Shown here: in pieces, positions 11,133 to 22,600 of the stretch
Position numbering within the stretch: position 1 is the stretch's first letter
Layout of the letters: each line of letters opens with the position of its first letter
Notes under the pieces: model-generated
The model's database searches: none
What the model was told of the DNA's origin: nothing
What the model saw: only the letters and a program-made list of their open reading frames with translations
NCBI RefSeq assembly: GCF_035582795.1
Contig: NC_134374.1
Location: 25,001,798 to 25,065,797, forward strand
DNA from: Mycteria americana
Taxonomy: Eukaryota > Chordata > Aves > Ciconiiformes > Ciconiidae
Direction: 5' to 3'
Length of the DNA stretch: 64,000 bases
Program-made: the position numbers and the translations under genes

Positions 11133-13135
11133 GGTGGCGAGGAGTTCTGCGCCAGACCCTGGTTCAGCAGGTTAAAAGGCGAGTTTGGAAATACCGGAGG
11201 GCGATTGATTGTGTATCCAGCTGCTTTAACCAGCTGATCCAAGGTAAACCGTCCGCCACGGAGGGGAGCGGACCTGCTCCGTCCCCAGCTTGCAGAGCAA
11301 GGAGAAGAGCTGATGGTCCTTGGGAGGATGAGGAGTCACGGCGAGCGGTGAGGAGCTGCCGTCGAGAAGGGTGGCTGCTGCTCCTCGGAAAGGCACCGAT
11401 GCCGTCACCGGCGGTGGCTCGGCGGGGACCGCCTTCCCCCGGGAATGGTACCGTCTGCACTTTGGGTATTTCACAAACCGCCTTCGTGCTCTACCGGTGT
11501 TACTCCCCTCCAGAGCCACCCGAAAACGTCATCCCAAAGCTCCTGCTCTGTGGTACGGGAATGCAGCCCACCAGACAGGCCCTGACCTTCAGCCTCAGCG
11601 TCCAGCACCATCCCCTCCTCTTCCACCCCCAAGAGGGGCACCGGGGTCAGCTAGCCCTGCCTGCTAGCCCAGAAAGGCTGCAGTACTGCCTGGAGAGGAT
11701 TGGGGGGATTAAAAAAAAAAAAAAAAGAGAAGAAAAGGAAACAAGAGCAGCACAAAAGCAGCACTGAGATGGGGCTTCAGACCAACAGCCAAAGGAACAG
11801 TAAAAATCCACAGGAACTAATTCACCAGAGCTACCTTTCAGGATTTATCTCTCCAGAAGTACTGGCTAGGAAGAGCTGGCTACCATCAAATGTAGGAAAG
11901 GAATAAATACACATATAGGATTGCATCTGTGGTTAAAGTAGAAAACATGTTTCACAGGAGAGGTTTGGAATCCAGGAACCCACAAAAACTCATGATCTGC
12001 TGTTGTAGACTGTAGAGGCTCAGTATCTGGAAAAAAGGGGACAACAGCATTCACAGATGTAGATTAGTTAAGAGGAGCTAAGATTGCCACGTATAAAACA
12101 TCTAAGCTCTCCTGCAGTCTAGCTGGCCCCTCAGGTGTGCCCAAATCATGCTAATAGGAAGGAAAAACCCCAAATCCTTTCAGAATCCCACTGTCCCCAG
12201 AGGTAAGGGAGCACTCTGCCGATGAACCCGACTGCGCCACATCAAAGGCGGTCAATGCCTTGTGGCCTGCTCCAGGTGACACACTGCCACATGCGCAAGT
12301 AGCAGAGATGCTTGCTTTGTTTTTTTAGCCCAGCATTTGTAACAGGTTTAGAACAACTGCAGCCACAGCTGCCAGCCCACGCTGGGCAACTCCAGAGCTT
12401 CCAGCCGTGACTCCTCACTTTCTCGCCCAGTAACACGCCTGCTGCATGCCGGGTCAGCGCCAGGTACGGCAGACCAGTCACGCTCTCTCTTCTCACTCAG
12501 TTCAGGATTAGTGCCAGCAGCTATTTAAACGAGCTTCAGAAGAATCCAGAAAAGGTTTTCACTCCTTCAGGGTTATTCTGTAAGTAGATTTCAAAGCATG
12601 CTGACCACCAGCGCACTACTTCGCTTTTGAACACGGTACCGTTTGTCCCGGTGTCGGCCCCTGTAGGGCTCCACGAGAGGGTCCGGAGTACACACATGTC
12701 GTGCACTGCATTATGTGTGCTGTAGCCATGCAGACCCCACGTTACACTAAGCAAAAGGACAAGCGTTTCTATTGAGGCATTTGTACTATGTGTAGTATCG
12801 GCACTTCAAGACATTGCCCTCGAAATACCTGATCTACTCGACACAAAAAATCCCGAACACTTCAGTCTGCCCGCGCAGGGAGGAACAGCGGGACGAGCCT
12901 GGGGAAAGGCCACCGAACACCTGGCTGCACACAGACCTCCCTGCCGAGGTGGACGCTGCACTGCAAGCTGGTGTGCTCAGAAGCCTCGGCCGAAAAATCT
13001 GGCCATCTAACATTGCCTTGTTTCCCATCCTCAACTCCCTTGGTTGCTGGAAACCAGCCTTACAGACTTGCTCTGGAAGAGCCTAGGATGAAGAGCAAGG
13101 GATTTGCACAGCAAGAACTAGGCAGCACAAGAGAT
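11133..13135. other. Gap between the DGAT2L6-like start and the IGBP1 3' end
   Basis: This should contain the promoter of the acyltransferase gene on its left side. I see no recognisable gene. A 16-base A run lies at 11711-11726. Short open frames in this stretch show no family resemblance. Confidence 0.45.
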
Positions 13136-13141
13136 TTTATT
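13136..13141 (-). terminator. Poly(A) signal of IGBP1
   Basis: AATAAA on the minus strand, about 360 bases after the IGBP1 stop codon, gives a 3' UTR of usual length. Confidence 0.65.
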
Positions 13142-13501
13142 TTGCTTAAAATATAGAGGAAAAAAATAAATACATCCACCCACAATACAAAGAGCAGTTT
13201 CCGAATTCATGTACTTTTCTTTCAAGGACTTCCTCTGACTGGGAGAGCAGAGGCAGTCTGACCCCTCAGAAAGAGCTCCACCTGACAGGAGCTCTGTGGC
13301 ATCACCGTACATGACCAGTGCACTCCGTCTGATGTTTAAGGTAAACCAAAGCAAACTGTCACGTTTACTCCTCTGACTCCGGCGCCTCCCAGAAGAGCCA
13401 CGGATACCTCCGCATATGTACAGTGTATTTACTCCTATATCTCCAGGACACAGGCAACTCTTACAGGATTTCCAGGCCCTGCTCCCTCTGCAGCAAGAGC
13501 A

Positions 13502-16500
13502 TCAGCCCACATTCTGCCGGTTGCCATAGCCTCTTGGGTGTGTATCTTTCCAGTCATCCCAGTTCCGAGCTTTTTGAAGAGCTTCCTCATCATCCTCCTC
13601 CTCTTTTTTCTCCTGCTGCTGCTTCTGCAACTCTTCATCAGTTGTACCTGCTGAAGGTCAAGAGGAGTGAGGGGCAGTAAGACAGTGGAAGATCCCTAGT
13701 CTAGTTCCCCAAACAGAAGCCCTGCCAGGAGCCGGTCTAGAGAGAAAGCAGGAATTGCCAAAGAGCAGTCTAGCAATCCAGTTATTCTTACAGCCTAATG
13801 AAGTCAGCTCTTACTCTTCCCCAGTCAGTGGGTGTTTTACACCTTGAACACATCCCCGTTCACCCTCCCCCTCAAGAGACTTCCCGAATTCTCTATTCCA
13901 ATCTTTGCTTTGCCACTCTGTACCTGCTGTTCTCTGAGGCGCGCTCTGACCAGACACGACTCCTTGCCTTCTGCGCTGCTCGTACCAGTCATCCACAGTC
14001 ATAGTAGGCAGGCCGGGATATCCAGCACCAAACACTCTACAGGAAGAGAGAGACAGTCAAAGAAGGCACTTTACATCGCTACGACTGAGAAGAAACACAG
14101 ACAATCGTGCACAGAACTACTCTGTAATCCAAACTGTACTAACAATATAAGGCATGGTATCAAGGAAGGCTTGAGAACAAACATATTTCTACCGCCTGGG
14201 CCTTCAGCAACAGACTTGCCAGTAACCTAGCCATAACGGCATTTAAAGAGTTCATCCTGCTAGTTTAGAGAGGTGAGGACTGTTCTAGTCCAAAGACCTT
14301 GGATCACTTCTCCAGCCCAAAGGAGAACACTCTGCTAGCACAGCTTGCCAAGGAGGCCCCTGGGAATTGAATTAGGCACGGCGTGGCCAAATAGATATAT
14401 GGAAGGCTCAGGGCAAATAACATCAAAAGCATGACAGGAAATCTGGTTTCTATCCCATTTTGTGCTTTAGCTGCCAAATTCCTTGCAAGAATCTCACAGT
14501 GCCAGAAAGTGTTAAGATCTTGATACCCTAGGGAAAGCCTTACAGTTAAAAATGTATTATTGTGACTGATGATTCTCTGGTAGGTATCACGTCTTCCCAA
14601 CCCCTAAGATCACTTATTTGAATTCCCTGAAATCTTCCAGAGTTTACATTAAATGAGGAGACCACGTGTGCTTTTCACTGCTGGGCTCTTTATTTTAACA
14701 GTGAAGAACGATCCTGTTATATCACAGAGAGGTTAGAGGGGCAGATAAGCCTTGCCTCTCCACAGCTTACCAAACAGCAAGCACGTGGCCTATAAACTAA
14801 CACAGTAATATTTGCTTAATATGATCTCCTCTTCTGCCACCCCAACAGGAGGAAACAGCATTAGCCAAGACACTGCAGCATGCTGGTAACAGAAGAAATG
14901 GTAACAGAAAAAGAGAGAAAGTTCAAGAAATCTATTAGATGTTCCCCCCATCCCCTGCCCAGACGCACAACACAGGCCATCTTGATGCAACACGCTGCCT
15001 GAAGGTAACGACTGGTTTTCTGCATTTGAAAGAGTATCTTAGGCTTACAGGAGAACAGAGCACTGCCTCATAATGTGTCTAAATAATCAGAGAACAACAT
15101 ACTTAGCCTGAGCAGCATCCCGGGTAAGAATGAAAGGTTTCAATGGAGCCCTGACTTGCCGAGAAGTACCGTGTGGTGGTGCTGAAGACTGAAGATGCAA
15201 ACAATAGTCACAAGGTAATTGCGTAGATGAGAATCCCCTTCTCTGCTTCCCACCCCCAACAAGTTATTAAAGGTCTCGTAGAAGAGCAACGCCTCTGCCG
15301 TCAGAGCAACGTCCCAAGATGGACAATTCAGGCCTTAATCCAGTTTAAATCATGAACTCCATCTGTGAGCTTCTGCAAATCACTTCTCTTTGTGCATTTG
15401 TTACACCCGTTCTGATCAAAGCAGAAAGCTGACAGAGCTAAACCAGATCAGCTCAGATCAAAGCATGAAATATAGCTTATTTTTCCCAGGGATCAAACGC
15501 AGTACATTCTGAAGCAAGGAGAGCTCATCATTCCCGATGATATCACCCAGGGCACTACAGAAGAGCAGAGTTCTGCAACGCCAATAATAAACTGCACAAA
15601 CCAGCTGTGCCAGCAAAGCTGGACTATGGTCTATGTCAGGACATTCCATTTTTTTATTTCTAGACAGGCACTTTCGGTGAGTAACAAAAAGCCCTCAGAA
15701 ACACTACTCTACAGAGGAATTGCAGGTCTACGAGAAGCTTTCAGCATTCAGAATGGGCATTTCTTTCTGTAACGTCTGGACACTTTGTAGGCCAGAAGCG
15801 TAGGTTTGAAAGAAATCACAAGGGCTTTCTTTTAATTTACAAATATACTTAGTTCTTTAGAGTTAAGGGTCTGGCAGAACCCAGCAAAGTGGAGAAAAGC
15901 CTCTGCACGCAGACCGGTTCAGCTCTGATACTCAATGCTCTAGCATTTCACCACCCATAACTGTCTAGAACATGTGGTAGCACCGGACAGTGACTGATCC
16001 AAAAATCAGACCATTGCCCATTCAGAATTAAACCAAACCCCATCTGCTTGTGCTGTGATTGAGCTCAATTTCAACTGAGAATTCACAGAATAAAACTTAT
16101 GAAACTCTGCTATTGAATTCCTCTGAGGCTCATTTACCTGCAACAGTGTCTATCGTCAGGTCTAACTATCCACAGTCCACAGGACCCAGAGTGCAAGAGA
16201 GATATGCAAAACATACCTGTTTCGCTGTACCTCTGCTCCTCAGGATGACCATTTCTTGGTCAATACTCTCAATTTCCTCAAGGCTGGTGTTGATCCATTT
16301 CTGGATTTGTAGTATGTAAAATTCCCGTATCTGATCGTCATCTGCTTGCCCACTCTCCACGAAGGTTCTCATAGATGCCAACCTGTTCTCCAGTTCCTTC
16401 TTCTGCTTATATCTGTCTCAAAGAGAACAAAATGAGATCATTTAAGTAACCTTTCTCTAACACAGCCCAGATACAGTGTTTTCTAAAATAAACAATTTCC

Positions 16501-19492
16501 TCTTTCTTGGAATTCAACCAAATGTAGATAGAGAGCTACCTCCTGTCCCAATCCTCTTTTAACTGCTTTTCACAGAGGTGACAGTTGCTGACCAGTGCTC
16601 ATTACGGTACGCAAATCCCAGACATTCATAAAGCTCCTCACCTCTTTGACAAGTTTCCTTGTGCGAGGAGGACCCACTCATTTAACAACTGAGTAAGAGT
16701 CCTGTAGAAGTAAAGCCGTGACTTACAGGAAAGTACCCCTTAAGAAGCGGAGGAGCACTGGCAGCACCAGATCGTACTGGTTGTCATTTACTGATGACCT
16801 CTAACGATGCGTAAGCAAGAGGCAAAACATCAAGCAGGGGGAATCTCCCCACCTCATCTGACTGACAACAGAAGGTTTTTGACAAATGAAAACTACAGAA
16901 ATCAGAAGAGTTCCAATCTGCTTAAAAAAGGCTTTGAAAATGCACGCTGATATACACACATGCAGCACCAAAATATTTTCCTCCCATCTTCCCCATCATT
17001 TCCATCCGTCAACTCAAATTTAGACATTACATAGGATCTTTACTACTCTTTGTAAGAGGTTTAATATGATTTCATCTATTTAAAAAGAAACTTGTATACA
17101 AAAAGGGAGGTTGTGATGGTTTACTGTTGTAATTTAAGTATCTTCTGTCTGTTAAAAGCAGCTTTAAGAAGACAGTTTAAATTTAGAGACGTGCCTCTCA
17201 ATTATTTTTTTCTTCTCCTAAAAGTTGAGCAATCCTTGAAAATTAAGCCTCCCAGATAAAATTAGGCAAGCCTGGCAACGTTCATCTCCTGGAGAAAACA
17301 GGACTTTAACTCATCAGCTCCTTCACTGAGAAAACCAATGTAATAGCTATTTTGAGTTGCTTCTACATGACACAAAGATATCAAGAAGCCGCTTACAGGG
17401 CAGATTAAAACACTTTTCCAATTTCCGTCACAGGTGTTTTTGTGTGTGCAGGTTGTTTTTTAATATAATTTTGGCTTTCTGGATTTTTTGACCTTTTCAG
17501 GCATTAGTTATTAAAGGGGGAAGCTACCTATATAATACACTTCCAGGCTAAATCCTTGTGTCCCACTTCCTTCAGTTACAGTGCCACCTGAAGAACGAAC
17601 AGTAAGAACCAAGGATTAGAAACCTACAGGAGCTGAAAGGACAAGGAGCATACAAGAGTCGTTCTAAAAATCAAACCCATCCACAAGTGCTCCACAGAGA
17701 ACCCCCAAAACAACATCTTAACTGGCTGAGCTCCTGACTGCCCAGCCCTGTCCTGCAGGGAAGCAAAGCAAACCACTCCATTCCCGTTTGTCTTTACACT
17801 CCACAGCGGGATAAGTTCTCTTCAGTTGGCCGCTGCAGTCCCAACCTGCTCCCTGGGACGCCGCGGCACGTGCTCGCTCAGAGAGCAAGGCCAAAGAAAG
17901 CTAGGATGAGACAGGTCTGGAGCCGGCGTGGCGACACAGGCCTTCTTCAGAAAATTTTGTTCATGCAGTCTACGCATTTTACTGAAAGCAAATATAATTG
18001 CAACATCTCACCCTGATCAAGTACTAACCTGCTTGCGACAGAACTCACAATGCAGGCACCTCCCGTTTGTCTTCCAGGGGAAGGAGTCACGGTGCAGGCA
18101 AACACAGGCCCTCAGCGAGAGGGGAGTTCACGCCTAACCAACAGCCCTACCTGCAGGACCTAAAACTCGCTTGCACTCGGGAGGAGATGCGCAGCTCCGA
18201 GACTGCTGACAAGCAGCCCGTGCTGAAAAGGCTTTGCTGCGCTGACCCCAAAGGCCCCGATGTATTCTAGTATCCCAAACCCATCTCAGTTAGGTTACTC
18301 TCTAGAATATAAATCGTATTTTTGTGTTCATGAAATTTAAACAGCTCTCCAGCCCAGCTTGGGCCTTTCAGTGCTACCACAATAAGCAACAACTTGATTG
18401 TCGAAATCCCCGACTAAAGCATGACAGAGAGGCATCGATCACCTCTTTTTTAAAGATCTAATAAGCACATTGGTAGGTAACTTCCAACGTGGGTGGCTTT
18501 ACGCTGTTAGCAGTGATTAAAGGACTAATCATAAGAACTTTTGTGCAGTCCTTCTTCAAAGACCAGAAACTAAAGACCTAACGCACCTCCCCAATCTGCG
18601 CACAATCCAACACCATTAAATAATACGCGGAGCATCTCCTAAAATGAATGCTTCATGATCAAAGTATTCCAATATCAAGGGAAGCAGTTCTTTCCTGACA
18701 GTCCTCGTCTGTACGATCTCGCGCTGCCTGAGGCTCTCCCCTTCTCCTAAGCTGATTCCCAAAAGCCTTTAAAGACCGCAAAGCGAGCGCCTACCTTTCA
18801 ATTTTGGCTTGCCTACTCGACGCCATGGCCACCAGGCTGGGCTGGGCAGCAGCGGGGCCCCCCGGGGACGGGCTCCCGGCATCTTCCTCTCCCGGGGGGC
18901 TGGCGGGGGGCAGGTGGAAGCTGCCCAGCCCGTAGCTCCTGCAGAGCTTTAGGAAGCGCCAGAAGTGAGCCCGAGCGCTCTCCAGGTGCTCCAGCCTCCT
19001 GCTCAGGTCCACCTGCTTCAGCGTCAGGGCCCCCAGCAAGGCGGGCAGCAGCAGGTACTTCAGGTCGGCCGAGGCGATCTCCTCCAGCTCCTCGTTCTCG
19101 CTGCAAGGGGAGAGACGAGACGAGCCGAGCCTTCCCGTTCCCGTTCCGCTCCGCCCGGGCCCGGCCAGGCCCAGCCCGCTCCGCGGCGGCCCGGGGGCCC
19201 GCGTGGAGGCGGCGGAAGGCACGGAGGACCCTCGTACGGCCTCGCTGGGCCCGCCCAGGCCCAGGCCCAGGCCCAGGCCCAGCCCGTCCCTCCCCTCCGC
19301 TCACCTGAACAGGTCCAGCTGCGCCACCATGGCGGCCGCCCGCTGCAGCGCGTCCAGCCCCTGCCGCACCTTATCCTGCACGGCGGGGGCCCCCGAGGAC
19401 GGCTCGGCGCCGGTCTCCACCTCCTCCCAGAGCCGCCGGCCCACCGCCAGCAGCTCCGCCAGCCGCGGGCCCGCAGCGGCCCCCTCCGCCAT
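13502..19492 (-). CDS. IGBP1: Immunoglobulin-binding protein 1 (alpha4, PP2A regulatory protein), 6 exons
   Basis: Alpha4 (Tap42 family) binds and stabilises the catalytic subunits of PP2A, PP4 and PP6 in the cytosol. The coding exons (minus strand) are 19305-19492, 18795-19100, 16217-16412, 15103-15188, 13924-14036 and 13502-13647. They total 1035 bases for 344 residues, against 339 in human. The N-terminal helical domain carries the family block [20 protein letters not shown]; basic [13 protein letters not shown] bridges exons 2 and 3. Further blocks are [32 protein letters not shown] and [20 protein letters not shown]. An acidic stretch (KKEEEDDEE) precedes the conserved end [18 protein letters not shown]. 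The ATG has A at -3 and G at +4. Exons 1 and 2 are GC-rich and Ala/Pro-rich, unlike the rest. Six exons match the human gene. Confidence 0.95.
19254..19282. repeat. Hexanucleotide repeat in IGBP1 intron 1
   Basis: Almost five copies of CCCAGG on the plus strand read as GGGCCT (equivalent to GGCCTG) in the IGBP1 sense strand. The array lies just inside the 204-base first intron, near the donor of exon 1. Confidence 0.8.
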
Positions 19493-19553
19493 GCTGGGCC
19501 GGGAAGGTGCCGCGCCGAACCGCTTCCGGGGCGGCCGCGAGCGACCCCGCCCC

Positions 19554-19640
19554 TCCCGCCATCTTGGTGAGGGCAGAGGGGCCGCCCGAACGAGCGGGGC
19601 CGCCATCTTGGTAGGGGCGGGCCAAAGGCAGGGGGGCGGT
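19554..19640 (-). promoter_or_regulatory. IGBP1 CpG-island promoter with two YY1-type sites
   Basis: Two copies of CCGCCATCTTGGT (starting near 19556 and 19601), read on the gene strand as ACCAAGATGGCGG, match the YY1 consensus typical of TATA-less housekeeping promoters. A GC box (GGGGCGGG) follows. They lie 60-125 bases upstream of the IGBP1 ATG within CpG-dense DNA, so transcription probably starts here. Confidence 0.55.
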
Positions 19641-19699
19641 TCCATTTACTCTGTTCGTTTTCTTCATACCTACGTGAGACAGCTCGATAAAAAGTTACT

Positions 19700-22600
19700 C
19701 ATAAAAACCAGAAGAGCTGTGGGTTTAGGTTGCCCGTCACTGTGCCCTGAGTACCCCGCAGTGGTGTCACTCTCCTGTCACCCTCCCGCCGTCCGACCGC
19801 TTCGCTCAGGCGGCAAAGGCGAGTGCCGGTAGCGTGAGGTATGTCAAGAGCTGACCGCGTCATTCCGTGGTGTTCCTGCACGCCAGGCAGGAGGTGAAGA
19901 ACAACGGCAGCGGGAAAACTAATTAGTGTAATGATTGAAAGTGGAATGTGGAATCTACAGCCGTTTGTTCGTCGCTAGCAGAAGATGCTTTGGCATCTCC
20001 AACAGTTACAACTAGTTTGCTTTCATCAAGGCAATACCACTCAATATAGCATCTTATACCCTTCGTATGTATTAGTTAAAGCTACAGTAAACCTATGACA
20101 TCATCAGCCCTGTAACCGCTACGCTTCCACATTTCAGGAGCACTTTGAAGGACCAGAGGGAAGGAGACCGCTAGAGTGAACTCCTCTGTTGCATTATCCT
20201 TGGTGTTACCCAGAGAGTCTCTGAGCAGTTCACAGATCACCTTTCTAGAGGGTATCTCTGTTTAATCTTTAACAAACATCTCCTTAGGGCATTCTCCTTG
20301 GAGGCCTTCACCTCTCAGAGCAAGCCAGGCAGGTTCCTAGGCTTGCTCTCCAGGTAATTGTGAATGGGCTGATGATGGAGCGTGGGGTCTCAGCCCACCT
20401 CCCCTCCCCTTACAACTGGGGGGTGGGAGAAGCAGTTTTGACCCAGATGGTCACAAGCAGCGCAGGACAGGCCTTGAGCAGCACATTATCCCAGCTCACC
20501 GGGCAAGCTAGACCAAGAGAATAGGAAATCCGTGTGAGGCCCGGTTTCCTCAGAGATGGAGAAGGCTTTGCCTCTAAGAGCCAAGTGGCTTAGCTGGTTG
20601 GAAGCTCCTGAATCTCCTTGCTAGAAGTTATTCAGCCCCCTGTTTTTATCTGCTGTCCCAACTGGTCAAGAATAGGTTTCAGTTACACCACGGAGGCATG
20701 AAATCGATAAGGGTTAGTGACAAGAATCACACAGTCTGTTTTTCAGCTCCAGCGTAGCAAACTGCAAGTACCCGCACATGTTGTTCTCCTCCTGCCTCAG
20801 GTCCGCCTGGCAGGACATGGTTTTTCGAGCTGCCCCTTCTAATTACAGAGCTAATGTTCTCAACACAAGGAAAAAATAAATGATCCTTTGGAAGGCATAA
20901 TTACCCAGCAAGCCCCTATTCACACCACAATGAGCCTCAAGCTGGGGACTGCAAGAATAGTAGCTGTGATTAGTCCCACTGCGTGTCAAAAGGGGGAGTT
21001 CCCGGAGCTTTGTCAAGCTGGGGATCGATCTCTCCCGCTCCCCAGTTCTGCCAGGTGTCTCGGTGCGGTAGGTTTTCAGCATAAAGTCAATGTCTAGGGA
21101 TCAGCCTCAGCTTCTGGAGGGTTCTTACGTTTCCACTTCCAGACGTGAAACGTGCCCACGTGCTTTTCATTATACAGGTAGTAAAACCGACCGCCATGGT
21201 GTATTGCACTTAACACACATGTGTAGAACATCTGGCCACGCACATCCAGAAGGCCTGTCCGGTGCTTCCCGGGAGCTCCGGCATGTTACATGTATGTCCA
21301 GTCTTCCTGGAAGGTGTTAGAGCTTCTGCATGTCATCCTACAGCACACGAGTGCTGCTCCAGCCAGACTGAAGCATGCCTGGAAATTCCTTACTCCACCA
21401 CACAGGACATGCACAGTGGTCATAGCTGACACATACGCAAGCTGAGAAAGTCCTCAAAATCTGTACGGCCCCGGTTCCGGGCTGGTGGGAGGATGCTCCT
21501 GGAAAAGCCCGGTTGGATGGCAGCCCCAGAGAGGCTCATGGGCCCTCTGCTCTGGAGAGGAGACTGTTCTGCAGCTCCCTCCCTGCTTTAACTCACTTTC
21601 TGACGGACCTTGGAGGCAGTGTCCCCAGGGATACACAAAGGGGAGACGCTACTATTTAGTGATTCAACAAGAAGGCCACGGCATCTTCTCAGTACTGGCA
21701 GAAAGACAATTCGAAGAGTCCACCGTGAGCAGCCTCCAGGTTGCTGCCCACACTGAACACGGATGAGTTTAAGCAAGTGAGAGGGAGAAATACGGAGCGG
21801 GGAAGGGAGACTAGGGTGCTCAGAAATGCCACCCCACTCCTCCTGGGCCCTGCGGACGTGATGGGGATACCACAAACGTGCGGTATCTGGGACTTTTCCA
21901 CTCTGATTGAGCAACTTGCTGAAATAGAGGGTTCAGAGCTGGAAGGGATGCCAGTCTGCCCAGCCTAGGAGAAGGGATGGAGGTCTGCTTCGCCTCTGAA
22001 CCTCACACAGCCATTGCCACAACTGTCCTTCAAGCTACGCCCAAGGGCCCTCAGTCTGCAGCCTAATTCCCCCTCTGGTCTTATGGCTTTTACTCACCTA
22101 TGTTGATTTGTCCCTGTCCCTCAGCTGAAGATCCCCGTAAGGACAATCCCTGTTATTATTTGTCATCCTTAGGACATCATGATATTGCCAAACACCCCAG
22201 AAATAAAGGAGAACAGAGATGCAAGGGTTTTTCCTTCAATACAAGCATTTACTCATGTTTGTGTCTTGCGGTGTGATAGTGTAGGCACCAACCATCCCAA
22301 AGGTCAAAGCAACATCCCCCAAATATTTACAGCAGTACAGAAGTTGATCAACAGCTGAGCCCCCAGCCAGCAGCCCCATCCTGTGCCTTCGCCTTGTTCT
22401 GCCTCAGCTTTCTTTGTGAAGAGCACAAGCAAAAAGCAGGTGGAGGTCCCGACCCACGGTCCTGTCCAAGCTGCAATCCAGGGCTGTAGGGGAGAAATAT
22501 CCCAACATGTTCTTGAGCACAGTCATTCTGCCTCCAAAATGCTTACTTGATTACCAACAGCTTGTTGCCCTTGCTCAGATTATCCTCCTGGAATAAGTTA

